Numbered from the stretch's first letter, positions 12,746 through 25,700 are shown. The stretch is DNA of 64,000 nucleotides from Steromphala cineraria (GCA_916613615.1 OU744730.1:25491406-25555405); one strand, 5' to 3'. The notes: generated by a model not told the origin, from the letters alone. Made by a program: numbers and translations.

Positions 12746-12940
12746 TGAAAGGGACAGTCTTATCGGGGTATTTATTGTGGAAACAAAATTCAAGGGGGCA
12801 GGTCAGTTTATGCACATAATGTTCATAGTATGAGTATTTAGTATGCAATATTTTTTTTTATAATTCACAATTTGATAAAGAAAAGCACAAAAGCGAATTT
12901 CGTTTCAACGGACAAAAGAAGGATAGGACTGTCCCTTTAA
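12746..12940. mobile_element. family B TTAA-type MITE, 187 bp
   Basis: The left end AGGGACAGTCTTATCGGGG and the inverted right end AGGGACAGTCCTATC begin a long imperfect terminal inverted repeat of about 45 bp that also includes GAAAC(A/G)AAATTC. The right flank is TTAA (12937-12940) and the left is TGAA (12746-12749), read here as a mutated TTAA duplication. The element spans 12750-12936 with no coding capacity. The same ends recur near 33.6 kb and, in part, near 61.35 kb. Confidence 0.85.
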
Positions 12941-13552
12941 GCTATGCGAATCGTTACCCTACCTCAAATTGTTAAAAGATGACTACATCACAACACTTTG
13001 TCAGAAAGGCAGCTGAAATTTCAAAAATGTGCTACTGTGCTGATCATTCCGTTCTAGCGAAATGATCTTAGAACTAGCTACAATGTACAATATCGTTTAA
13101 ACTAGCATTCATTCATTCCTTCTAGGGGTTTACTTGAAAACGATATTTTTGAGATTGTATACAAAATCTTACACTTTTATACTAAAGTTTTCATTATTGA
13201 GTTTATAGTTGGTTAAGATCTTTTATTGAACCAAATCCAAAATGTAGGAAATATTTTATACATTTCTTTATATACATTGTACTAATGTTACTCATCATAT
13301 ATAACATCATCATCCTAACACGTTGAAACACCCCTTTGTCTTATTTTGGAACGTTCCAACGTTATGTAAGCCAGTCAACAATTGTAGTCACTGTACCGAT
13401 CCTTCGAATGGATTTTTCTATCCTAAAACTAAAAATTCGACGAATAGGTATGCGACCAATCTTCGAGACGCTGTTTTTTAATTAAATTTAACTTCACAGT
13501 CTCGGTACAAATGACATAACATGTCTCTCGATTATTTTTTCTATAACCCCTC
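12941..13552. other. unassigned DNA
   Basis: Nothing recognised on either strand. Confidence 0.5.
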
Positions 13553-13612
13553 GCTTCTAATGGCCGAAATACCGCCAAAGCGGAATAAAACTCCAACTCA
13601 CTCACTCACTTC
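13553..13612 (+). mobile_element. 3' tail of a SINE or LINE-mobilised retroposon
   Basis: GGCCGAAATACCGCCAAAGC followed by AATAAAACTCCA and a (ACTC)n tail has the form of a short retroposon end. It parallels the copies at 42.0 kb and 57.2 kb, where a GCGTTAAGCCCAA-like word precedes a (CTCAC)n-type tail. The 5' part and target duplication were not located. Confidence 0.45.
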
Positions 13613-16600
13613 AATAACCTCCTAAAGAAATATTACTTCAAGAAGCCCGTCATCTTGTTCTACTCTTGACAAATGTAACATGTGTAATGACAAACATGGT
13701 TTGAAACAAAAACAATTCTGACAATGCAAATGTCAACAAGAAATATATTTATTGAATATCATGAAAACAAAAACACTTGATGGTATATAAAGAACTCCCT
13801 TTTTTTAAAAATCATCGGTAATGACTTTAATATTTTATTTCACTTCATGATTTAAACAATAAGAATTTTTCAATACTTGATATACCTTTAAAAAACTATA
13901 AGAAAAGATTTATAAAGGTCCTTCAGGTAACGTCCGATTCTTTTACCAAGATTCCTTTGAAATATACAAGTCTTTTCACCCACGTGATACATATTTCAGT
14001 GACCAGAGAGTGTTATGTCCCAATACTTTGATAATCCCATTGACCATACCCATAATCCTCTGTCAAGGTCACTTCGACCTTGGGCTTTTTTCGTGGTGGT
14101 CTCTTTATATTTATATAGGATGATACGCATTGACCTATGACCTTACATACCAGTGACATTAGGGGAGGAAGGGAGAAAACCACGCATATTCTCAAGAGAA
14201 TATAAAGGATAAATTCCAGAAGTGACAATAGCGAAAGGAAGGGGAGTTTTGTTAGATTTAGGTGCAGCGTATAATTGTCCCTATTATTAAGTGAATGTTG
14301 AGAAGAATGTTTTATGCTGAATAAATTTTGTTTCTTGTTTTCCCTGGATGAATAATTCATTGTTAATACTTAAATATCCGCACATACATTTTAGAATGGC
14401 GCGATTAGAACTTTACATGATATTTGGTAAGAAAGAAATATTGTTCTATTCAATAACCGTTTTGAACATTTTTGCTCGTTGTTCCATCAATCAATATATT
14501 TTTGACCAATAAAAAAACGTAAAACATGTTATTGTTTATATACAAAAAAAGTTGTAGGTTACCCTAAGTAACACTGAGAGCTGTGTCAATTTTGATAGAA
14601 GTGACGAATGTAAATTTTTAAGGCCTCGGTGACAAAACTAGAAACTCTTGTTTCGCGAAGAAACAGATTGTTATCTCTGTTCTAATATTTTCCTTCTTCG
14701 TGTATGTATTCGTATCTCAGAAGTGTATACAGAATATCAATACTCATCACAAAATCTAAAGAAATTTTAGCAAACGCATCTGTATGCAATTCAAAAAGAT
14801 TAAATCGAAATCAGGCGTTTCCAATTAAAATAGCAATCAAATTGCTATTTGAGTTCTTTAATCTGTTTAAATTCCATTTCGGGGTTTAACACAATCATTG
14901 TTGCGGGTAGTTTTTACGAAATATCAGTGTCACATTTAAGTTTCATCAGGAACTCCCAGTTATCCCCTAACACAGCATGTTGAAATATATTTCAATGAGA
15001 TCCAATGCGGGGGACATTTCACCGGTCCGATTAGCCGATCTCTTATTGTTCAGGCTATTTACATTCATACATGGACGAAATGTACTTCTCATATTTGAAT
15101 GAATGTCATATGCAGACTTATTTGGATTTCATTTGATCGTCTATTGTCACCCGGATGAACCATGGTTGAGACTTGAATGATGGCGCCACTTTTGACGTGT
15201 GTTTTAAAGGCTTTGAAATTGACACGCACTCATTTCTGATGAACTAGACACATGTCTATTTCATCGACTGATATTTCTTTGCTATGCTTCCAACCCAAAG
15301 ATAATGAATTTGTATTATTATGCTTTATACGTTTTTAAATGCGGACCATTTTTGATTATGAAAAAAAAAATCGTTTTTGACATGATATTGATACTTTGAT
15401 GATATTACGCTCTTTAACCATTTAATTTTTAATCATGAAATAAATTAATTTTATTTTTTATACAGAAGAAATCGCGTACTTCACACTGTGGATATTATTC
15501 GTATGATTTTTCTTGAGATGAGATCAAACTCGTCGGCAAAAAAAGTTGAACTGAAATCATGAAAAAATATTTTTTATAAATATTGACCGTAAACACCGAA
15601 TTAAAAGCACATAATCCCTAAATTTGGGAAAAATAACAAAACACAAATGTCAAGCAAATGCTCATAATGGATCACGATCATCGCCACTATAGAAAAACAA
15701 CTACAAACCATTAAATGTCAGACCACAAAAAGTGAACCGTTGAAAGTTGACAAATACTGTCCACGAATTCCAACATTTGAAGAATCGCAACAGTTCCCGA
15801 ATTCTTATTAATTTTTTTTCACAATACAGATAAGATGTAAAGACATTGGACAAGTCCAAAACAAGAAAAACATTTGTATGTATACCGTTTGAAAACTCGT
15901 ATCCACTTGCATTAGACCATCGCAACGCCTTCTTTAAGTGACGTCATGAACGTCAAATGTTTAGCAGTGTATTGCGTTGTGTACGTACGTACGTACTGGA
16001 AGACGAAGGACAAGTGAAGTCAGAGCTATTCGATTCCTAAATGGTCCCACACTAACCAATAAACTTTGATTAATTTCAAATGATAAATGCCAGGAAAATA
16101 CTTAAATGATAAAGATAGACAACGATTGTTAAGGCCAAATGACTTGCATTCTAGTTATCGTACCCTAAGTCCTTACGTTACGTCACACAATCCTAATCTT
16201 TACTCATGCGGTGTTTTTATGTGGTTTTCGCTGGTCTTGAACATTAAGTCTGAACTTATATTTTATTTCCAATATCTATGATTTGAGAGTGAGAACATTA
16301 TCGAATGAGAGTCTTTATTTTTTTGTTTTTGACCCCTTCTCACTTGAAATCTTTGGAGATTTGTTGATATGCTTGACACACTTTATTCAAACATTCAGGA
16401 ACCGTCACGTGTTGTTATGAGAGTCATTTCAAGTAAGTGAAAACCTTCTTTTTCTATGCGTTGAGATGGTTTAAAAACGAATACAACCATATAAAAACAA
16501 CGATGCGATAATAGATGTAAAAGTCTGCAAAAGTCCTATTTCAATGAATACTTTTTGACATAGAGAATATTAAGTAACCAAAATATTTCTGCTTGAACAA

Positions 16601-16984
16601 TAATGACGTCTAGGTCATTAAAATATCTTTCATCGTTGAGATAATGATCTTCACCTAATAACTTATTTTCCTTAAACAATTTGCTGTATTTCGTGCTTAG
16701 GTGCGCATATTTGAATTAATTTTATTCACAAAAAATATATACTATAGGGACAGGAAATATTTCCATATACATGCCGTTTAAACGACTACAATTTCACGGA
16801 GATCAACTTTATGGTTTCTCCTACCCCGGGGCTGTTTGCATATTATGTTGTAAAACAGGAAGAAACTATTCAATGTATTTCTTTGTTCGCATATCTAACA
16901 ATTGAAGCTAAAATTGAGGCAAGTCGATGTATAATGCAGCTTTATTCTAATTCACATAAAACTGAGAATAAAACAGATGATTCT
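13613..16984. other. unassigned A+T-rich DNA with a small motif cluster
   Basis: No gene is supported. A 115-codon minus-strand frame at 14013-14360 and a 74-codon one at 15701-15925 have no recognisable domain. Within it lie the nuclear-receptor-like sites at 14063-14143 (separate entry), a CRE octamer at 15939-15946 and a short (ACGT)n run near 15980. Confidence 0.5.
14063..14143. promoter_or_regulatory. candidate nuclear-receptor site cluster
   Basis: TCAAGGTCA at 14063-14071 is an exact match to the monomeric SF-1/FTZ-F1/ERR-type element, followed at once by an inverted GACCTT. TGACCTATGACCT at 14131-14143 is a perfect direct repeat of the TGACCT half-site with one-base spacing (DR1), the form bound by HNF4 and RXR dimers. 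These identities come from known consensus sequences. Whether any protein binds here is not shown. Confidence 0.3.
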
Positions 16985-17690
16985 GTGTGAACTGGACACT
17001 GTCTTTGTAGTTGCGATTCTATCTGAACAAAAGACTGTCTATGCAAAAAGAGACATGTAAACTAGATACTGTATGTGTACTTTAGATCCTTTCTGCGCCA
17101 CAGACTGCATATGCAAAATAAGACTGTCGACACACTAAATGTATGTGTATACAAGAGACTGTATGTATGCTTTCTATGCTATGTGTAGTTGAGACTGATT
17201 ATGTACTCCAGACTCTATCTGCACCATAGACTGCATATGCAAAAATAGACTGCCAATATAATATGTGTGTACAAGAAACTGTATGTGTGCTATATTCTAT
17301 TTGTAGTGGAGACTGTATGTATTCTTTATACTCTATCTGCACCATAGACTGAATATGCAAAATAAGACTGTCGACATTCTACGTGTATGTGTATACAAGA
17401 GACTGTATGTATGCTTTCTATGCTTTGTGTAGTTGAGACTGAATATGTACTTCAGACTCTATCTGCACCAAAGACTGCATATGCAAGAGACTGCCAATAT
17501 AATATGTGTGTACAAGAAACCGTATGTGTGCCTTCTATTCTATGTGTAGTGGAGACTGTATGTATTCTTTATACTCTATCTGCACCATAGACTGCATATG
17601 AAAAAAAGAGACTGTCAATATACTATATGTGTATAAAAGAGACTGCATATTGACTATGCAAAAAGAGACTGTCAAAATACTAGAGATTGA
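16985..17690. repeat. satellite with ~122 bp unit arranged as ~244 bp dimers
   Basis: Words such as AGACTGCATATGCAAAA, GAGACTGTATGTATGC and ACTCTATCTGCACCA recur throughout. The stretch beginning GTATACAAGAGACTGTATGT occurs near 17148 and again near 17392, 244 bp apart. Between them lies a more diverged half-unit containing GTGTACAAGAAACTG, so the higher-order repeat is a dimer of about 122 bp monomers. The frames inside are repeat by-products. Confidence 0.9.
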
Positions 17691-18019
17691 TGTGAACTGG
17701 AAACTGTAACATTTAAGGTCTTTCAAAAACTCTATCTTGAATCGTAAAACATTTAAACTGTGCAGGAACTTTCCATGTCCTTGAAACTATATGACAGGCA
17801 AAATGTGATCAAAATAAACGTCCACTGGCACGAACTATTGCCTTGTACAAAGGGTCAATGAGAACAAATTCGTCCAAAGGTCTAAACAGACAGAATATGC
17901 ATGAATAAAAACAAAGAATGAATTTATTGTGATACCTTTTTTTATGAAGGCGTAAGCATATACTCAGCGTGGAGATCCAAAAATACCTTGATATCCTTCC
18001 GGCAAAAATATAAACACTG

Positions 18020-18165
18020 TCAGTCAATCAAATGATTTGTATTAGACAATTGTAAACAACCAATCAACTTTTTTGTTTAAAAATATATAGACAATCAAAT
18101 GATTTGCTTTAAAAATATTTAAACAGCCAATCATATGATTTGTTTGTAAAAATATAAGCATCTTT
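18020..18165. repeat. three diverged ~50 bp tandem units
   Basis: CAATCAAATGATTTG-like words each followed by TTTAAAAATAT- and AAACA/AGACAATCA-like words appear three times. Degeneracy makes the borders approximate. Confidence 0.7.
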
Positions 18166-20030
18166 TATTAGCAGATTTTTAGTATAAACATGGTTTGTGA
18201 GGGGTCTACGAATCATTATTGGCGAACGTTTTCTACCTACGAAATTACCGCGACTACATGTACGAACCCGTTTTGATTACGAAAAGACTGGTTCCCTTCT
18301 TAAGTGAGGCTTCATTCAATGACAATAACAATTAAATTACAGAAAAGCTTCGTTTTAGAAACTTTCAACTTGAAAACATTTATAATAAACTGTTTTGTAT
18401 CAAAATAATATCATCCTTTGTCAAAACCATTGGAATCCTGAAATCAGCTTGACTAAGGTTACATTTGCTTTCATTCACTGAAATTTTAACATTTTTGGAA
18501 TGACCTTTTATGTAACGACGTACCACTTGAAAGATTTGAGATCGCCGTGCTGTACCCTAATGTTATTTCGTGTACCCATGTCGCTTCTTAATGTACCAGC
18601 CAATTGCTGACCTTTGCTTGTCACATGCTGAAAATCAACCTCATTGAAAGGGTAATGAATTACATTTGACCTCGTTCGATTAACCTTTTAGTTCGCTTGC
18701 GACGACGCCGGGTGAAATAACAGCTTGGAAACATAATCTCAAGTTCAAAAATGTTATTAATAACTTATTAATCGGGTACGGTGAACTTGTTTATCTAGGA
18801 CATTTTAACCTTGATTGTGAACAGTCTTGTTCCAAATAAAGTTCATGGTGCGTTAGGTAATTAAGGTAACAATTTCACTCGCCTTGCACCCAGTGACATC
18901 AAGTGACATTGTCTTGACATGAGTGCACGAGGTGACATACAAGACATTGCTGAAATAGACAACACGGAGATTTGAGCAGTTGAACAGGTATCGATTCATA
19001 TAGAATTGTCATATAAAACTTTTGCTGTCGAATTAGCTGCTGAGAAAACTGCAATTGATTATGGGGGTTTTATAATTTCAAGGTATCGTTTGAATAATTG
19101 TTGCACATGTCATGATAATGCATTTACGTTTGAGTCATATTAGATAACAGTTTCGTGTGATATAATTTGGAGCATCATTTTCATAGGATACTTTAGCCTG
19201 TTTGCTGATCCTTGTTCCTTTGAGTTTGTATTTGTCACGATTCTTTTTGCAATAACTGTCTTGTTTTGGAAATGAAATACTGTTTAAATCATATAATTTG
19301 CCAAAAAGTTGACGTGTAGACATCATTTTTACTTCAAGTAGACCAGAACATAATATGTGGATTGGTAAACAGTCATACCAGTTAGTGTCAATTTCGCTCA
19401 CTCTCATTCTAATGAAATGGTGCACTTATTAACGCATAATTTGAAACCTTTCCCGATGCTGTACATACTTAAACGCTAGTTATAAAATATCTTCATTGTT
19501 GGGGCTTATTTCTGCAAAGTCAGGTCCTATTATCCGACATTTCTTAATGACGCACCATTTCCCCCAATGAGAATATGTACAACTGTTGTCTATTGCAGTA
19601 ACTTCCGTGTTCATTTCAGCACCAGTTAACCTCATCGATCGCACACTTCGCTTAGTTTGAAATATACTCCTCATGTAAATTTAATTACCAGTGTATATTT
19701 CATGATTTGTTTTGACGCCTCTCTTACCCTCAGCTGTCGACAGTTGCACGATTAGCTCGTGCTAGGTGCCTGCCTGAAATCAACAAGTGCACTGATATTG
19801 ATCAGGTTGTTTACTATCATTGTCCTTCCTTCATGGGGAACACATGTGTGTCAAATGAAGTCAGGTATATAGCTTGTCAATTTCTTTTTGCCCCAATTTA
19901 ACCTTACGAGAAGCATCTGGATGCTTTTACGCAAACTTTAACATACCGTGACTTTCCCATGGATGTTTATGCATAATTGATGTGTATTTACAGGCAGTTC
20001 GAATGTCGTCATATCATTTTTGAAAATATT
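18166..20030. other. unassigned DNA
   Basis: A 96-codon minus-strand frame (19135-19425) and a 64-codon one (19480-19674) carry no recognised motif. No repeat seen. Confidence 0.5.
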
Positions 20031-20580
20031 TCAACAATTTGTTTTACTTTTGCCTAAAATATGTGTAAATAGACACAAAATCTGTCTAAGGACATTATTC
20101 AGGTTAAAGGGGCAGTAGCACGTTTTTAGGGGGGATATAAGGTGATGTCAGGAAATTGAAAATTAATTGTTCCAATTGAAAGACAATGTATTTAAACTAA
20201 ATGGAGCAGTACTAATACAAAAATATAACATAAAGTTTAGCCATGCGATTGCTTTTTATTACACAAAATGAATTAAAGGTGTTCACACAATCTTCATACT
20301 TTGTCCTCTGACTATGGATGATTGGCTTGTGTAATTAGATTTTTGACACTGTCAAAATAATACATTAAGCATTAACTTACAATTATCAGTAAAAATTTTG
20401 AAATATAAATTTATAAAAAAAACGTGCTACTGCCCCTTTAAGTCCTTAAAACATATATTTTAAAAATGTCTTTACATCATTTATGAAAATATTTCATCAA
20501 TTTGCTCTACTTTTGCCTAATATAAGTGCAAATTGAAACAAAATCCGTATAAGGACATTATTTGGGTTAATATTTTAAAA
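20023..20580. repeat. tandem duplication whose first copy carries a MITE
   Basis: The stretch from GAAAATATTTCA through ACTTTTGCCTAA, AAAAT(C)GT and AAGGACATTATT occurs just before the MITE (20023-20103) and again after it (about 20486-20575). In the second copy the sequence runs on through GGTTAATATTTTAAAACATA. In the first copy the same junction is split at TTAA by the 330 bp element. The second copy is therefore an internal empty-site control. Confidence 0.85.
20104..20441 (+). mobile_element. family A MITE copy 1 (TTAA-flanked), with 26 bp internal deletion
   Basis: The element proper is 20108-20437 (330 bp), with TTAA at 20104-20107 and 20438-20441. The ends are 20 bp inverted repeats, AGGGGCAGTAGCACGTTTTT. 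Compared with the 356 bp copies at 38.1, 44.2 and 48.2 kb it lacks about 26 bp around the ATGGCCGCCAATGG segment. It has no coding capacity, so mobility would need a transposase supplied elsewhere. The TTAA target and AGG-type termini fit piggyBac-like or T2-type elements. Confidence 0.95.
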
Positions 20581-22046
20581 CATATTTTTTAAAAATTCAA
20601 AATTTTATTTTTATATTTTTAAAAAATATATATTTAAAAAAAAGGAAACGTGCATGTATCAATATATCATATATTTTAATACATGTTAATTTATGATAAT
20701 CGAGGTAACATATTGAGTTTGACCCTCTCCACATGGCATAATAGTTATTCACATATGTCATATTATGAGAAGATACATTATGTGTAACTCATAATGCTAC
20801 AACCTGTCACCATGTTTTTAACGTAAATACTAATATGATTTTAAATATGTCTGTAGCATTACTGTTTTTTCTTAGATAAACGAGTTCAAAGCTAAGGTAT
20901 TAACCATTATACGACCAAACGACCATTTACATATCGTTTATCGTGTTAAACGTTCTTATGGGCACCTGCAGTAGTGACAATAATTACAGCCTATAAACTT
21001 ACCTTTTATAAAGCATTGCTGATTAAACTGGTAATGGATGAATATAATCACCATGTGACGTATACAGTAAAGGGAAAGATAGTAATATATATGCTCCCAG
21101 TGGGTATACAAGATCAAACTTGTTGTTAACAATTCCAATGCTGTTTTTATGTCATTTACATACATGTCGTTATCAACAGGTATATCATGTTTATTGTCAA
21201 TATCACTCTGTCAGATTTAAGAACTTATCCTGACACATAATTATATTCATGTATAAATATCTACCCCCTAGAAAGGCACCCAAGACAATACCCCTTTATT
21301 CTAGTTTAAATGGATTCAGTTTACTATCAGGTATATTACAGTACACCGATTACAAAGCAAATCGTCTTTCATACTACAATAGGGTTGTTGTGGTTTTAGC
21401 GCTTGGAAATACGGCCCCTTCCTCGTTAGGGGCAATGCTTCTATGGTTTAAGTTAAGGTCATTTAAGTTCGGTTGATCGAGTTCACCTAGGCATATGTTG
21501 TACGCTCTTAATCGAGAAAAGTAATCGACAACAGTATTTATGATGTACATTGCGCAGTTTGGTTGTAAATTTCTCTCTGTGACCAGCTGTGACAGCGGCC
21601 TGTGATATACAATGTTTGATAACACATAGGTATAACTTGTTTTCGTCTCCTTGCGACTAAGTATGTTGTAATTAGGTCAACAATTTTTCTATCACCAATA
21701 TGAGCGTTAGCATCATATGAGAAAACATATTTTACTTGACAGATACTAACATTTATGCTTTAGTATAGTTTATCAAATTATTCAGGTAAATAAGTAATTA
21801 ATGCAATATATTCAAGGTAAGCTGGATGATGATAACGTTATAATTATCCATCATGCCATGATAATAATAATAATTGAATTTTATTGTTTCTGTTCCTATA
21901 CAAAATATTTAATTGTAAATTCGTTTTGTGCATATGACACGCGGCAGTTTAAGTGCAGCCCCAGTAAATGCGTTGTCCTGTTCTTCAAATACTGAGTGTC
22001 AAGTATGGTGGCAACAACTCAAACGTTTAAAATGTTTTTTTTTTAT
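20581..22046. other. unassigned A+T-rich DNA
   Basis: No gene or repeat recognised. 75- and 83-codon frames on opposite strands near 21.25-21.63 kb overlap each other and look random. Confidence 0.5.
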
Positions 22047-22113
22047 ATGGCGGGACCGGAAATCGAACCCTGGTTGACGAGCCGATACTCTACCAACTAA
22101 GCTACGTCCTCGG
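22047..22113 (-). mobile_element. tRNA-like SINE head or tRNA pseudogene
   Basis: On the minus strand TAGCTTAGTTGG is a full match to the tRNA A-box, and GGTTCGATTTC differs from the B-box consensus at one base. The region from GAGGACGTAGC to GGTCCCGCC is about 67 bp, too short and imperfectly paired for an intact tRNA; the anticodon arm and variable loop appear shortened. A tRNA-derived SINE head is the likeliest identity. Confidence 0.55.
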
Positions 22114-22264
22114 TAAGAGTAAGAGAGATAAAGTGTTTTTTTCTAGTAATATCAGTTGTCCCATCTTTGAAATAACGAAACATTTCTGTTATATTTACCT
22201 CACTGATTTACAGTGAGCTGTTGAATTTACACCATCACGAATGTCTTCGTTTGTCAATCAATTT

Positions 22265-22742
22265 AATAATAATAATAATGAATTGTTCTTATATAGCGCA
22301 AAATCTCCATCAGGACTCAGTGCGATATTTGCTCCACACTTTGAAAGTATTACTGGAAAGCTAATTTAAAGAGATGTGTCTTTAGATCTTTCTTGAACTT
22401 GGGTAGGGAAGGCGCATTCCGAATAGAGGAAGGCAGAGAGTTCCAAATAGAGGGGGCGGAGAAACTGAAGGAACGTTCTCCGGATGATTTCATGTGGTAT
22501 CTTGGTAGAGTGAGGATCTTTTCATTTGATGAACGGAGGGAACGTTGAGGCTGGTAGGATGACAGGGTGTCTGAGAGGTAGCTGGGTAGGGAATTGTCCA
22601 AATGGCGGTAGGCAAGGGTTGCTATCTTGTATTGACAGCGAAACCTTACGGAAAGCCAGTGGAGATCGAAAAGGAGGGGGGTGACATGGTCGAATTTCCT
22701 CTTTCTCAGTACCAGACGGGCAGCATTGTTTAGCCAGCCCTA
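22265..22742 (-). mobile_element. 5'-truncated CR1/L2-like non-LTR retrotransposon (LINE)
   Basis: The minus strand runs from a truncated 5' edge near 22742 through the C-terminal part of ORF2, a short 3' UTR and a (ATT)n tail at about 22265-22280. 5' truncation and a simple-repeat tail are typical of target-primed reverse transcription. The final segment GCGCTATATAAGAAC-CATTATTATT resembles the end of the SINE at 59.8 kb, which may use the same reverse transcriptase. Confidence 0.85.
22350..22739 (-). pseudogene. C-terminal fragment of LINE ORF2 (reverse transcriptase protein), about 129 codons
   Basis: Read on the minus strand the frame is open from 22739 to its stop at 22350; an in-frame TAG at 22740-22742 marks the truncated 5' edge. 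Recognisable segments in order are NNAARLVLRKRK, FDHVTPLLFDLHWLSV, RFRCQYKIATLAYRH, LPSYLSDTL, YQPQRSLRSS, FSFSAPSIWNSLPSSIRN and FKKDLKTHLF. The PxYLS, RSLRSS, FS-xAPxxWNSLP-xxIR and FK-xxLKTHLF pattern is the usual end of CR1/L2-clade ORF2 proteins, downstream of the catalytic fingers and palm, which are absent. It cannot encode an active enzyme. Confidence 0.9.
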
Positions 22743-25700
22743 CCAAAATTCGAATCCTAGATCATTGTAGACGCTATCGAACCCCTATATAAATTATTAC
22801 CACCATGGCATTTTGATTGGTGTCAATTACCCTAGTTGTGCATGTCCTTGTGATTTCTCTAGCACAGAAACTTTAGATTATAGCCCAAAAATGTTAAATG
22901 ATCAAGAGGTGGTCACAAATGATTCGCAATATATTATTTACTTATATCATTTCAATAAAGATCGTCCAATGAAGAATTTGGAAAATTACATATGTATATC
23001 ATATCAACAATATGATGGACCCAAAACGTGACATTAAATGTTCATATTGTTACAGAGGTGAGATTGACTTAATCATAGCTACATACAGTGCAGAAATACT
23101 TGCAACACGACACAATGCATTATTATTTCTTAGCCAACATATTGTTACTTACTGCACACAACAATTGCGACTTTCATCAACTGAATCAAGGATGCATTCG
23201 GTTCAGGAAACGCATGCATCATGAGAAAATCTCATTGATACCACATCATTACAATGCCATGTATTGCTTATCTCTGTCCACGCTTAAAGAGACTTGATTA
23301 ACTCAATCAAGGAAACGTTGAGTAAAGAGAAAGCCTGAAAATCGAGAAGTTACTCAATCAAGGAAATCCTGCAACACGAGAGGCTGCTTGTTGCAGTGGA
23401 ACCTATTAGTCGCGGTGAACAGGTCAGTATGTCTTATGTGTGGTCTCCACTCCCAAAATTCAGGTAAAGAGTCCTCGTTTCTGCATCGTCGATATCAAAG
23501 AGTACAGAAGTACAACCTTAGCATTGTTGGAACTCAACAGGAGACAAGCCTGATTGAAGCAAAGAACATTTAGTTGCCGGTGACCATGCTTTATGGTGGT
23601 TTAACATGACTCATGACTGTTTGTTGGATGCGTGACATGAAGTAATGGCTATTGAGAGCTATTGATGGGTATTCGGTTAACAGTGTTAAATGTATAGGGT
23701 GGAACATCATTAGTTGGGGGTATGCTGGTTGAAATTGATTCTAAAACGTTTATCTTATGACACACGCTGAAAATGATGTCAATGAAAATCATACCTTTAA
23801 TATGACATAAGTAAGTTAAAAGGTGTTTCCGTTTCCGTTTTGTTAACGTTGGAACGACTTTTTAATTCAAAAGTGATTCTCGAAGTTTTGAGTAAGGTTA
23901 TCATATCCCTTGTTTCTTGATCAAACTCAATTTAATCATATTTTTGAAATTGATCATATTTGATTGCTGTTGAGAAGGGTTATCAATTTGAAGTATCAGG
24001 GGACGAGGTACTGTCTTAGGGTTCTTTCCTTGTTAGAAGTATCAATAGAAACGTATTTTCTTGTTGCAACTCATTTATATATCTCATTGAACTGGAGGTC
24101 TTTAAAATGATTAGTGGAGACACACAAATATTTGTTCTGTTTCAAAAGTAAATTTCAGGTATTCATTTTCACTTGCAGCAGTTTTGTCCTTATTCAATTT
24201 GATATCGTCATTTCAAAACTAGAATTTTCTTATACGAATTTAGAAACAGCTGATAGTAAATGTATGACCTTAATAAATCTAGACATTGTTAATGAGTTAA
24301 ATGTTTTAAATAATTGATTATTTATTTAAGCAAAGCATGATGAAAAGCTCATTCATTTTGTAATCAATCGTCATTTTTGCTCTTCAGCAATGTATTATTT
24401 AAAAAAAAATAGTTTACCGCTACCGGTTGTCAAAATTTTGTTTAAATCAAGAATGTTAACTTCACCTAGGAACAAGTGGTTGTAAATATACACAAATCAT
24501 TTACCTTTTAAGCATTAATTCTTTCCTATTATTACTCCTCATTTGAAAGCTTCACCATTGTGGAGTTTTTTCAATTGAAAATGACACTCAAGTTTGATAT
24601 TGACAAAGACTAACTTACTCAAAGCTGGTGCCACCCTGTATCGTTTTCCCACAGTTCCTAAAGTGTATTTAAAAGAAGATTTGAATGAAGACGAACAAAG
24701 CAATGAATTTTATTTTCAAAATATACAGTGCAACATTATGCTAAAATGAAATAGCTTCGTGTTATGAATGTATACCCCAGAAATATATGACTAGATACTT
24801 TTATCTCTTTAAACATAATCTTTCATCCCGAAACCATTGATAAAACTTACAAAAGTAAGATGAATTCAATTTTGAAAATTGTTTGCTTTTAAAGTGTTGA
24901 TATAAAAAAACGCTTAAGTTCAAGCACTTTATTTGTTAAGAAGCTGCGATATCATACCTGGGTATAGTAACCCATTGTCCATTTGAAGATGAATTACTCC
25001 ATTTGTTAATTCAGCTTAGCAAATCTCCTCTCACAAAGAGTCATTGTTGAAGGTGCATTTCCATTTCACTATCACCCTGTTCGGAGTTCACGCTCAATCA
25101 CGTGACTTAAATCCAATTATTTTCGGAATCAAGTAACTTCAAAAGTCGACAAAATTATAGAAATGATCAATAAAGATCATTGCTTGTTCCTAGTGTAAAC
25201 AAAGAACAAAGCGGATCTCGCATGTATAAGGGCTATCTTGTAGGAACCTAAGTCTACTGTACGAAGGCAAGCATGTAGAAATCTGTCACTCTGGGGTGAA
25301 TGTTGACTAGAGGGCGTGGCTGGTTAGTTCAGTTAAACTGTACCCGAATACCCGTGAAAGGACACCACTCAACCAATCAATGAATTTCATTGATATAAGG
25401 GAGTACTATTCCTTATACAAACTGTAATTCTCGTGGCTTATGAGTACTCATTCATACCATATTAATATTTCATGAATGGACTTGTGTTCGGATGGGTCTG
25501 TAAAATTTCTTGTTTCACTACACTTCAAAGACAAAACTGCTACAAGGGTCTTTAATGGAATCGACTGGGGTCAAGCCTTTCGCTTGAGAGGTTGGTGTTC
25601 ATTCACTGATCTTTAAGAACTGGTTGGTAAATACTCGTGTCAGTTTCTCATAAATACACATCATTGCATACAGAACCGCTTGAATACCGCTGTATGAAAT

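Noticed and set aside
14013..14360. 115-codon minus-strand frame as a gene
   Set aside because: One hydrophobic stretch but no family signature and no splice or promoter support.
22522..22746. 74-codon minus-strand frame beside the LINE relic
   Set aside because: It is an out-of-frame shadow of the LINE ORF2 sequence.
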